A stretch of 6,641 nt of DNA, from contig DASRSS010000036.1 of the NCBI GenBank assembly GCA_035656335.1, positions 1 through 6,641 on the forward strand, in the 5' to 3' direction. This DNA is from DASRSS01 sp035656335. GTDB lineage: Bacteria; Actinomycetota; Actinomycetes; Mycobacteriales; Jatrophihabitantaceae. Position numbers and translations under genes: made by a program. Below are positions 1 through 5,921 of this stretch, one piece after another (position 1 is the first letter of the stretch; each line of letters starts with the position of its first letter). The notes beneath the pieces were generated by a model. It was not told the DNA's origin. It worked only from the letters and a program-made list of their open reading frames with translations, and did no database searches.

Positions 1-598
1 GGACGGACGCCGGCGTTCCGGCGAAGTCGGCGGACAGCACGTCGAACGCCTTGGCCAGCTGGTCGGTGTTGATCGCGTCGACCGTCTTGGTCAACTCGGT
101 GAACGCCGGGTAGACGTCGAACGGCGACGTCGTTCGCGAGACCGGGATCGTGTCGGACGGCTGCTGCTTGTCCGTACCGGACGAGTCCAGCTCGAGGTAC
201 TTCGCGCCGAGCAGCGTCTTCAGTTTGATCGCGACCGTGCTCTCGTCACCGACGTAGGCGTTCTTGACCTTGAAGGTGACCTTGACCTTGTTGTTGGCGA
301 GCCCGACCGAGTCCACCGTGCCGACCTTGACGCCCGCGATGCGCACCGGGTCACCCGAACGCAGCCCGGCCGCCTCGGTGAAGTACGCGCTGTAGGTGGT
401 GCCGCCGCCGATCAGCGGCAGCTTGCTGGCGTTGAAGGCGGCCCACAGGATTACCAGGATCAGCACCAGGCCGATCGCGCCGATCGGGGTGGGGTTCCGG
501 GACGAGAACGACTTGCCGCCGACCCGGACCCGACGCGTCTTCATCGGGCCGCTGCGCTCGGTCACTTCGTTGCGCTCCATCGCGTGCTCGCCGCTCAT
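1..598 (-). CDS. mceC: MceC, Mce family lipid-transport protein (partial, 3' end outside window)
   Basis: This is the first 199 codons of an Mce protein; the frame is open at the window edge. Residues 1-35 are charged and cytoplasmic. Residues about 38-56 form one hydrophobic anchor (IGAIGLVLILVILWAAF). The MCE domain spans about 68-138, with the typical run GLRSGDPVRIAGVKVGTV followed by LKTLLGAKYLEL. The ATG at 598 overlaps the mceB stop as ATGA and has a GAGGTG ribosome site 6 nt upstream. In-frame ATGs at residues 7 and 19 are possible alternatives but lack as good a site. By family knowledge the product is a subunit of the extracytoplasmic lipid conduit, working with MceA, B and D-F. The name MceC rests on position (third mce gene) and the N-terminal sequence. 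The missing C-terminus, which often distinguishes Mce paralogues, cannot be examined. Confidence 0.9.
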   Translation of the reverse strand, partial: MSGEHAMERNEVTERSGPMKTRRVRVGGKSFSSRNPTPIGAIGLVLILVILWAAFNASKLPLIGGGTTYSAYFTEAAGLRSGDPVRIAGVKVGTVDSVGLANNKVKVTFKVKNAYVGDESTVAIKLKTLLGAKYLELDSSGTDKQQPSDTIPVSRTTSPFDVYPAFTELTKTVDAINTDQLAKAFDVLSADFAGTPASV

Positions 599-1638
599 GG
601 GCTGCACCTCGGTTGTGCCGAATTCGGGCTCAGACCCAGGTGCAGCGTGTTCGTGCCGCCGGGCAGCGTGATCGTGCCACTGATCGAGCAGAGGTAGAAG
701 TTGAACCAGGAGCCGTAGCTCGCGGTGCGGATCAGGCCGCCGATGGTCGGTGCCAGCTGCTGCACCATGAACTTCACGTCCGCGCTGTCCTTGTTCAGGT
801 TTCCGACCAGGCCGGTCAGCTGGACGATGTCGTTCTTCAGCGGGTCGCGCACCTGCCCGAGCAGCCCGGCCGTCGACGTCGCCAGGTTGTTGATGCCCGT
901 GATCGCGTTGCCGATCGTCGTCCGGTCCTGCGCGAGCCCGGACACGAACTGGCGCAGCTCGACGATCAGGTTCGACAGCTCGGCGTCCCGGTTCCCGATC
1001 GTGGTCAGCACGCTGGTCAGGTTGTCGATCACCTCGCCGATCAGGTGATCCTTGTCGGCCAGCGAGTTGGTCAGATCGCCGAGCGTGCTGAACAGCAGGT
1101 CGAAGCTGCCGCCCTCGCCCTGCAGCGCCGCGATGATCTCGCCGGACAGCTTGTTGATCGAGTCCGCGTCCAGGCCCTGGAACAGCGGCTGGAAGCCGGC
1201 GAACAGCACGGTGAGGTCGACCGCCGGACGGGTCTGCTTGAGCGGGATGATCTGGCCCGGCTTCAGCATCGCGTTCGTGTTGCCCGGTCCCTGCTCGATG
1301 TCGAGGTATCGCTGCCCCACCAGGTTGCGGTAGCGCAGCTGCGCGATGACCGACGTCGGCAGCGGCCGCGACTTCTGCACGGTGAACGAGACCCGCGCGG
1401 TGTCGTGGTTGACGATCTTGATGTCGCTGATCGAGCCCACCCGGACGCCGGCCACGCGGACGTCGTCGCCGACCTGCAGCCCGGACACGTCCGAGAAGTC
1501 GGCCTGGTAGGTGTTCGTCGAGCCGTAGCTGGTGTTGGCGATGGTGGCGCCGAGGACGTACGTCGCGAACGCGGTCACCACCAGGAAGATGATGAGCTTG
1601 ATCAGCGGTGCCGCCACACCGCGCGTCTGGGCCTTCAT
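595..1638 (-). CDS. mceB: MceB, Mce family lipid-transport protein
   Basis: A complete 347-residue Mce protein, near the usual length for MceB. Residues about 11-33 form the N-terminal membrane anchor (PLIKLIIFLVVTAFATYVLG). The MCE domain covers about 42-118 and includes GLQVGDDVRVAGVRVGSI and YRNLVGQRYLDIEQG. Residues about 140-305 are a long, mostly helical region with few prolines, which in this family builds the tube above the MCE ring. The C-terminus has the MceB-like SWFNFYLC motif (about 310-317) and a second cysteine at 345; the two may form a disulfide outside the membrane. The ATG at 1638 has a GAGGG ribosome site 7 nt upstream. The gene starts 25 nt after mceA and overlaps mceC by 4 nt. 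Its role is inferred from the family: a subunit of the ATP-driven lipid importer. Confidence 0.95.
   Translation of the reverse strand: MKAQTRGVAAPLIKLIIFLVVTAFATYVLGATIANTSYGSTNTYQADFSDVSGLQVGDDVRVAGVRVGSISDIKIVNHDTARVSFTVQKSRPLPTSVIAQLRYRNLVGQRYLDIEQGPGNTNAMLKPGQIIPLKQTRPAVDLTVLFAGFQPLFQGLDADSINKLSGEIIAALQGEGGSFDLLFSTLGDLTNSLADKDHLIGEVIDNLTSVLTTIGNRDAELSNLIVELRQFVSGLAQDRTTIGNAITGINNLATSTAGLLGQVRDPLKNDIVQLTGLVGNLNKDSADVKFMVQQLAPTIGGLIRTASYGSWFNFYLCSISGTITLPGGTNTLHLGLSPNSAQPRCSP
605..610 (-). promoter_or_regulatory. Shine-Dalgarno site of mceC
   Basis: On the minus strand this reads GAGGTG, a six-base match to the 16S anti-Shine-Dalgarno sequence. It lies 6 nt before the ATG at 598, inside the last codons of mceB. 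It favours the ATG at 598 over the two downstream in-frame ATGs, and suggests mceC can recruit ribosomes itself as well as by coupling. Confidence 0.7.
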
Positions 1639-1667
1639 GACGCGGCCCTCATGATCCGGGCTGTCAT
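1635..1667 (-). other. 10-codon mini-ORF bridging mceA and mceB (translation uncertain)
   Basis: The frame encodes MTARIMRAAS and then a TGA stop. Its ATG (1667-1665) overlaps the mceA stop as ATGA, and its own TGA (1637-1635) overlaps the mceB start as ATGA. Ribosomes ending mceA could re-initiate here and be delivered to the mceB start. There is no Shine-Dalgarno site before its ATG, and mceB already has its own GAGGG site, so this may be chance. I see the geometry directly; that it is translated is speculation. Confidence 0.2.
1646..1650 (-). promoter_or_regulatory. Shine-Dalgarno site of mceB
   Basis: On the minus strand this reads GAGGG, 7 nt before the mceB ATG at 1638. It sits in the 25-nt gap after mceA and supports the chosen mceB start. 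Confidence 0.6.
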
Positions 1668-2983
1668 TTCACGTTCACCGTCGTTCCGCGCAGCAGTGGC
1701 GCCGCGAGCGCCGTCGCGATGGGCGGGACCTTGTCCGGCGACGTGCCGTACTCGCCGGCGATCAGCGTGTTGACGAGCGCGTTCTCGGCCGGCGAGCCGA
1801 GGGCCACCTTCGAGTCCGACTGCGCCGAGTCCTGCGCGCACGGGTCGGACGTGAGCGCCGCGCCGTCGTTGAGGCAGCGGTACTGGTCCGGGACGCGGAA
1901 CGGCACCGGCGGGTTCGGCAGCCCGAAGCAGCTCGGCCCGTACTTGGTGATCAGCTTCGGTTCCTCGCCGGGCTTGTACTTGCCGAGGTTGGTGAAGTCC
2001 AGCTGCGCGCTGAGCTGGATCTGGTCGTTCTGGATCGCGTTGTCGGCACGGTCCGCGAGCGTGTTGAGGCCCTTGAGCAGGCAGGTGTACTCGGGCGAGT
2101 ACTTGGCCAGGACGGCGTACACCGGCGCGGTCGTGCCGGTCAGCCGGATCAGGTTCTGCTCGTTGTCGGACAGGAAGCTCTGCACGATCGTCGACGTGCT
2201 GGTGGCCGAGGTCAGCAGCGAGTGCAGCTGCTGCTTCTTCTGCATGACCGTGTGCACGGACGTCTGCAGGTTTGTCAGCGTCTGGAAGATGTCCGGCGCG
2301 ACGTCGTTGTACTCCTGAGCGACCTCGCCGAGCTTCTTCAGGTCGTCGACGAGCGCCTTGGTGTGCGGGTTGATGTTCTTCAGGTACTGGTCCAGCCCGA
2401 CCAGGGTCTGGCCGAGCTCCTTGCCGCGGCCCTTGAGCGCGGTGGCGACCGCGGTCAGCGTCGCGTTCAGCTCGGCCGGTTGGACGGCGGTCAGCAGCGG
2501 CAGCAGGTCGCCGAGCACCTTCTCGGACTCGAGCGCGCCTTGCGAACGGTCCTGCGCGATCACGTCGCCGCTGGAGATCGCCGGGCCGGGGTTCGACGGG
2601 ATGGACAGCGAGACGTACTGCTCGCCGAACAGCGTCTTCGGCAGGATCTGCGCGGAGACGTTTCTCGGGATGATCTTGGCCTTGTCCGGGTCCAGGGCGA
2701 GCGTCACGCTCACGCACGACAGCTTGTTCTGGGTGCAGGCGTGCGAGCCGGTGTCGACCTTCACGCTCTTCACGTAGCCGACGATGATCCCGCGTTCCTT
2801 CACGTCGGACTCGGTGATCAGCTGGTTGCCGGTGTGGTCGGTCTTGAGCGTCACCGTGACCGCGCTGGTGAACGCCTTGTTGTAGAACGCGATCGAGAGC
2901 GTGATCAGGGCAGCCACGACGACGAGATAGAGCACTCCCAGTGCCCGCCGCCTGACGACCGAGGCCAACGACTCCTTCGCCAT
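1664..2983 (-). CDS. mceA: MceA, Mce family lipid-transport protein
   Basis: A complete 439-residue Mce protein and the first mce gene after the permease pair, hence MceA. Residues about 14-33 are a single hydrophobic anchor (ALGVLYLVVVAALITLSIAF) after a short basic N-terminus. The MCE domain is about 40-130, with DHTGNQLITESDVKERGIIVGYV and LPKTLFGEQYVSL. A helical region follows at about 150-330. The C-terminal third holds GPSCFGLPNPPVPF (about 349-362). Six cysteines (83, 90, 301, 352, 370, 382) all lie on the predicted outer side, an even number compatible with disulfides; Cys83 and Cys90 flank a short insertion within the MCE domain. The start lies 3 nt after the yrbEB stop with only a weak upstream ribosome site, which suggests coupled translation. 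In the family this protein is part of the ring-and-tube conduit that moves lipids or sterols to the YrbE permease. The substrate is unknown. Confidence 0.95.
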   Translation of the reverse strand: MAKESLASVVRRRALGVLYLVVVAALITLSIAFYNKAFTSAVTVTLKTDHTGNQLITESDVKERGIIVGYVKSVKVDTGSHACTQNKLSCVSVTLALDPDKAKIIPRNVSAQILPKTLFGEQYVSLSIPSNPGPAISSGDVIAQDRSQGALESEKVLGDLLPLLTAVQPAELNATLTAVATALKGRGKELGQTLVGLDQYLKNINPHTKALVDDLKKLGEVAQEYNDVAPDIFQTLTNLQTSVHTVMQKKQQLHSLLTSATSTSTIVQSFLSDNEQNLIRLTGTTAPVYAVLAKYSPEYTCLLKGLNTLADRADNAIQNDQIQLSAQLDFTNLGKYKPGEEPKLITKYGPSCFGLPNPPVPFRVPDQYRCLNDGAALTSDPCAQDSAQSDSKVALGSPAENALVNTLIAGEYGTSPDKVPPIATALAAPLLRGTTVNVK

Positions 2984-2986
2984 GCG

Positions 2987-3826
2987 CTAACCCGCCAACC
3001 TGACGGTGATGTTGGTCCCCCAGATCGCCAGCGACAGGAAGAAGTCCACGACGTTGATCGCGATGATCGCGAGGCGCACCGCGCGTCCCACCGCCGTACC
3101 GACACCGGCCGGGCCGCCGGACGCGGTGTAGCCGTAGAAGCAGTGGATGAGGATCACGATGACGGCGAAGACGAGCACCTTGAAGAACGACCAGAGCACG
3201 TCACCCGGCGGCAGGAACAGGTGGAAGTAGTGCGAGTAGGTGCCGGCGGACTGGTGGTAGTAGTCGACGATGATCACGTACGTGGCCAGGTAGCTGGACA
3301 GCAGCCCGATGACGTAAAGCGGGATCACCGCGATGAACCCGGCGATGATCCGGGTCGTCACGAGGAACGGCAGGCTCGGGATCGCCATGACCTCGAGGGC
3401 GTCGATCTCCTCGTTGATGCGCATGGCGCCCAGCTGCGCCGTGAAGCCGCAGCCGACGGTCGCCGACAGGGCAAGACCGGCGACGACGGGCGCGATCTCG
3501 CGGGTGTTGAAGAACGCCGAGATGAAGCCCGTGTACGAGGCGATGCCCAGCTGGTCGAGGGCGGCGAAGCCCTGCAGGCCGACCTCGGTGCCGGTGAAGA
3601 AGGACATGAAGGCGATGACGCCGACCGTCCCGCCGATGACGGCGAGCGAGCCGCTGCCGAAGACGACCTCGGACAGCAGCCGCAGCACCTCCTTCTTGTA
3701 GCGGCGCAGCGTCCGTGGCGTCCAGACGATGGCGCGGCCGTAGAACGACAGCTGGTCGCCGAGACCGTCCAGGGCCTCGACCGGTGCCTGGACCGTCCGG
3801 CGCGCCGAAGCGAGCACGTCAGCCAT
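2987..3826 (-). CDS. yrbEB: YrbEB, MlaE-family permease subunit of the Mce transporter
   Basis: A complete 279-residue integral membrane protein of the MlaE/YrbE family. An amphipathic N-terminal part (about 25-55) precedes several hydrophobic segments, roughly 58-78, 95-125, 155-187, 210-232 and 247-272. The conserved cytoplasmic loop that contacts the ATPase is visible at about 136-160 (INEEIDALEVMAIPSLPFLVTTR), with GCGFTAQLGAMR just before it. Near the C-terminus is GYTASGGPAGVGTAVGRAV, typical of YrbE proteins. It is the second yrbE gene, 4 nt after yrbEA and 3 nt before mceA. In the family it pairs with YrbEA to form the permease that receives lipid from the Mce tube. The ATG at 3826 has only a GC-rich weak ribosome site, so coupling to yrbEA is likely. 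Nothing looks damaged. Confidence 0.96.
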   Translation of the reverse strand: MADVLASARRTVQAPVEALDGLGDQLSFYGRAIVWTPRTLRRYKKEVLRLLSEVVFGSGSLAVIGGTVGVIAFMSFFTGTEVGLQGFAALDQLGIASYTGFISAFFNTREIAPVVAGLALSATVGCGFTAQLGAMRINEEIDALEVMAIPSLPFLVTTRIIAGFIAVIPLYVIGLLSSYLATYVIIVDYYHQSAGTYSHYFHLFLPPGDVLWSFFKVLVFAVIVILIHCFYGYTASGGPAGVGTAVGRAVRLAIIAINVVDFFLSLAIWGTNITVRLAG

Positions 3827-3830
3827 CGCG

Positions 3831-4607
3831 TCAGCCGCCCTTCGCCGGGACGACCTGGAAGTACACGGCCGTGATCACGAAGTTGACGAAGAACAGCAGC
3901 AGGAACGTAATGACCACGGACTGGTTCACCGCGTCGCCGACGCCCTTCGGGCCGCCGCCGGCGTGCAGTCCCTTGTACGAGGCCACCACCGCGGCGATGA
4001 TCCCGAAGATGAACGCCTTCAGCTCGCCGGCGTAGATGTCCGGCAGCTGCGCCAGGGCCGAGAAGCTGGCCAGGTACGCGCCCGGTGTGCCGCCCTGCAG
4101 GATGACGTTGAAGAAGTAGCCGCCGGCGGTGCCAACCACGCTGACCAGGCCGTTCAGGGCGACCGCGACGAGCGTGCAGGCGAGCACGCGCGGCACGACG
4201 AGGCGCTGGATCGGCGAGATGCCGAGCACCTCCATCGCGTCGATCTCGTCGCGGATCTTGCGGCTGCCGAGGTCGGCGCAGATTGCCGAGCCGCCGGCAC
4301 CGGCGATCAGCAGCGCGACCACGATCGGGCTCGCCTCGCGGACGATCGCCAGCACGCTGGCCGCGCCGATGAACGACTGGGCGCCGATCTGCCGGGCCAG
4401 GCTGCCCAGCTGCAGCGCGATCACCGCGCCGAACGGGATCGCGACGAGGGCGGTGGGGACGATCGTGACGCTGGCGACGAACCAGGCCTGCTGCACGAAC
4501 TCGCGGAACTGGAACGGCCGGCGGAACATCATCCGGAACACGTCCAGGAACAGCGCGAACAGGCTGCCCGCCTGGCGCACTCCACCGACCGGTGACAGCG
4601 AAACCAT
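3831..4607 (-). CDS. yrbEA: YrbEA, MlaE-family permease subunit of the Mce transporter
   Basis: A complete 258-residue MlaE/YrbE permease. Hydrophobic segments lie at about 41-68, 78-108, 137-168, 196-211 and 229-252. The family's ATPase-coupling loop is at about 119-140 (RDEIDAMEVLGISPIQRLVVPR), preceded by GAGGSAICADLGSRKIR. A C-terminal YKGLHAGGGPKGVGDAVNQSV motif matches YrbEA-type proteins. The ATG at 4607 shares its A with the mkl stop codon (TGATG) and has GGAG 8 nt upstream inside mkl, so the two genes are translationally coupled. It should form the membrane pore with YrbEB and be powered by Mkl, whose gene lies directly upstream. Function is inferred from family and context; the residues expected of an active permease are present. 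Confidence 0.96.
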   Translation of the reverse strand: MVSLSPVGGVRQAGSLFALFLDVFRMMFRRPFQFREFVQQAWFVASVTIVPTALVAIPFGAVIALQLGSLARQIGAQSFIGAASVLAIVREASPIVVALLIAGAGGSAICADLGSRKIRDEIDAMEVLGISPIQRLVVPRVLACTLVAVALNGLVSVVGTAGGYFFNVILQGGTPGAYLASFSALAQLPDIYAGELKAFIFGIIAAVVASYKGLHAGGGPKGVGDAVNQSVVITFLLLFFVNFVITAVYFQVVPAKGG

Positions 4608-5755
4608 CAGTTGGGCTCCACCCGCTGGGTCGGCGTCGGGTCCCCGGCCGGCCCGGTGGCCTGGTCACCGTTCTCGGCGGGCACGGCGTTCTCGGCGGGC
4701 ACCGCGTTTTCGGTGGGCACGGCGGGCATGGTCACGGTCGCGCTGCTCTGGTGCGCGGCCAGCTCCTCGCGCCGCTCCTGGTCCAGCAGGTCACGGATCG
4801 CCTCCTGCGCCTGCTGCGGCAGGGTGTGCATCATCTCGAGCACGCGCTGCTGCCGGCGGGCGACGGCGCGGCGCTCGGGCAGGCCGGGCGAGGGCTGCAT
4901 CTGCGGCGGGATGCCGCTGATCTCCTCGCCGACGCCACCGGCGTTGTGGCCGGCGGCGAACATCGCCTGCTCGGCGGCCATGGTCGCCGAGTCCTTCTCC
5001 TCGCTCATGCCGATCGGGCCGTTCATGGTGCCGTTGAGGAACTGCTTGACGACCGGCTCCTCGCTGGTCAGCAGCACCTCGCGCGGCCCGAACATGACCA
5101 GGTCGCGGCGGAACAGCATGCCCAGGTTGTCCGGGACGGTCCGCGCCAGGTTGATGTTGTGCGTGACGATCAGGAAGGTGGCGTCGGTGACCGCGTTCAG
5201 GTCGATGAACAGCTGGCTGATGTAGGTGGTGCGCACCGGGTCCAGGCCGGAGTCCGGCTCGTCCACCAGGATGATCTCGGGGTCGAGCACCAGGGCGCGG
5301 GCCAGGCCGGCGCGCTTGCGCATACCGCCGGAGATCTCGCCCGGCAGCTTCTTCTCCGAGCCGGCGAGGCCGACCATCTCCATCTTCTCGTTGACGATGT
5401 CGGCGATCTCGCGCTCGGACTTCTTGGTGTGCTCGCGCAGCGGGAAGGCGATGTTGTCGTACAGGCTCATGGAGCCGAACAGGGCACCGTCCTGGAACAG
5501 CACGCCGAACAGCTTGCGGGTCTCGTAGAGCCGGCGTTCGGAGCAGTTTGCGACGTCGACGTCGCGGATCATGATCGAGCCTTTGTCGGGCTTGAGCAGC
5601 CCGATCAGGGTCTTCAGGAAGACCGACTTACCCGTGCCGGACGGGCCGAGCAGGACGGAGACCTCGCCCGGCGGGAGGGTGAGGGTGACATCGCCCCAGA
5701 TCTTCTGCTTGCCGAAGGACTTCGTCAGATCGGTGACCGCGACCTCGACCCCCAC
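4607..5755 (-). CDS. mkl: Mkl/MceG-type ABC transporter ATPase of the Mce system
   Basis: A complete 382-residue ABC ATPase of the Mkl/MlaF type. All nucleotide-binding motifs are intact: Walker A GPSGTGKS (37-44), Q-loop with Gln88 (LFQDGALFGSM), signature EISGGMRKR (140-148), Walker B IILVDEP (161-167), D-loop SGLD (169-172) and switch His199 (IVTHN). The post-domain stretch FGPREVLLTSEEPVVKQFL and GPIGMSEEKD are characteristic of actinobacterial Mkl. Beyond about 245 is a family-typical helical extension (about 289-330, rich in Arg, Gln and Glu) and then a low-complexity tail with three six-residue repeats. The tail makes it somewhat longer than Mkl proteins I know of, which are about 330-360 residues. 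The start is GTG at 5755 with AAGGGG 6 nt upstream. It is the first gene after the 166-nt gap and should energise YrbEA/YrbEB. Confidence 0.96.
   Translation of the reverse strand: MGVEVAVTDLTKSFGKQKIWGDVTLTLPPGEVSVLLGPSGTGKSVFLKTLIGLLKPDKGSIMIRDVDVANCSERRLYETRKLFGVLFQDGALFGSMSLYDNIAFPLREHTKKSEREIADIVNEKMEMVGLAGSEKKLPGEISGGMRKRAGLARALVLDPEIILVDEPDSGLDPVRTTYISQLFIDLNAVTDATFLIVTHNINLARTVPDNLGMLFRRDLVMFGPREVLLTSEEPVVKQFLNGTMNGPIGMSEEKDSATMAAEQAMFAAGHNAGGVGEEISGIPPQMQPSPGLPERRAVARRQQRVLEMMHTLPQQAQEAIRDLLDQERREELAAHQSSATVTMPAVPTENAVPAENAVPAENGDQATGPAGDPTPTQRVEPN
4671..4724 (-). repeat. Three tandem 18-nt repeats inside the mkl tail
   Basis: Three consecutive 18-nt units lie at 4671-4688, 4689-4706 and 4707-4724. 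The first two differ at one base; the third differs from the first at two. In the mkl frame they encode repeats of about NAVPAE (VPTENAVPAENAVPAEN). The unit is a multiple of three, so copy-number change would keep the frame. The tail is probably disordered and lies beyond the conserved ATPase and helical extension. Confidence 0.85.
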
Positions 5756-5761
5756 GCGACA

Positions 5762-5767
5762 CCCCTT
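5762..5767 (-). promoter_or_regulatory. Shine-Dalgarno site of mkl
   Basis: On the minus strand this reads AAGGGG within GGAAGGGG, 6 nt before the GTG at 5755. No other in-frame start is close by, so it supports the GTG start. Confidence 0.6.
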
Positions 5768-5805
5768 CCACGAAAGCCACCGAAATCCGGGCCGCCGTCA
5801 GCCCA

Positions 5806-5822
5806 GACTCGACACCCGAGTC
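5806..5822. promoter_or_regulatory. Perfect 6-bp inverted repeat upstream of mkl (possible operator or leader hairpin)
   Basis: GACTCG and CGAGTC flank a 5-nt centre. The site ends about 51 nt upstream of the mkl start. It could be a binding site for a dimeric repressor or a small RNA hairpin in the leader. No run of T follows in the mkl direction, so it is not an intrinsic terminator. Its role is inference. Confidence 0.35.
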
Positions 5823-5832
5823 AACGAACCGT

Positions 5833-5844
5833 CCTACCGGTTGG
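5833..5844. promoter_or_regulatory. Near-palindrome CCTACCGGTTGG upstream of mkl (possible operator)
   Basis: The 12-nt site is symmetric around ACCGGT except at its third and tenth bases. An overlapping reading is TACC-ggtt-GGTA (5835-5846). It lies about 78 nt upstream of the mkl start, in the only intergenic gap. Sites of this kind are common for TetR-type regulators, which often control lipid genes in actinomycetes, but the regulator is not visible here. Confidence 0.3.
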
Positions 5845-5921
5845 TAACGCCGGCGAGCGCATAGCCTCGCACATTCTGCCGCCTGGTGCGCGGGATGTCC
5901 GCAACTGCCTGTCACCGGAAC

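Larger units (their letters stand above)
5756..5921 (-). promoter_or_regulatory. Intergenic region, likely promoter region of the mkl-yrbE-mce operon
   Basis: This 166-nt gap separates the Mce-associated gene from mkl and is by far the largest non-coding stretch in the window. It holds the mkl ribosome site and three short dyads (centres near 5814, 5838 and 5861). I could not find a convincing -35/-10 pair with 16-18 nt spacing: TAGGAC (5830-5835 on the minus strand) resembles an actinomycete -10 but lacks a -35 partner. I also see no intrinsic terminator after the upstream gene, so read-through from that gene is possible. Confidence 0.4.

Noticed and set aside
1635..2717. A 360-codon minus-strand frame overlapping mceA, and a 436-codon one at 3358-4668 over the yrbE genes
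   Set aside because: They are out-of-frame shadows of mceA and the yrbE genes, with Arg/Ala/Pro-rich low-complexity products. The true frames have full family motifs.
2222..3874. A 550-codon plus-strand open frame across mceA, yrbEB and the end of yrbEA, and similar long plus-strand frames at 613-1773 and 4592-6076
   Set aside because: Their products are rich in Arg, Asp, Gly, Val and His with no recognisable domain, and they lie antisense to clear genes. High-GC codon bias leaves long stop-free antisense frames.
595..5755. The locus as a new kind of transport system
   Set aside because: Gene order and protein motifs match the known actinobacterial Mce/YrbE/Mkl lipid importers throughout.
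5853..5870. GCGAG-N8-CTCGC as a terminator for the Mce-associated gene
   Set aside because: The stem is only 5 bp with an 8-nt loop, and no T-rich run follows in the direction of transcription. It is kept only as a weak dyad.
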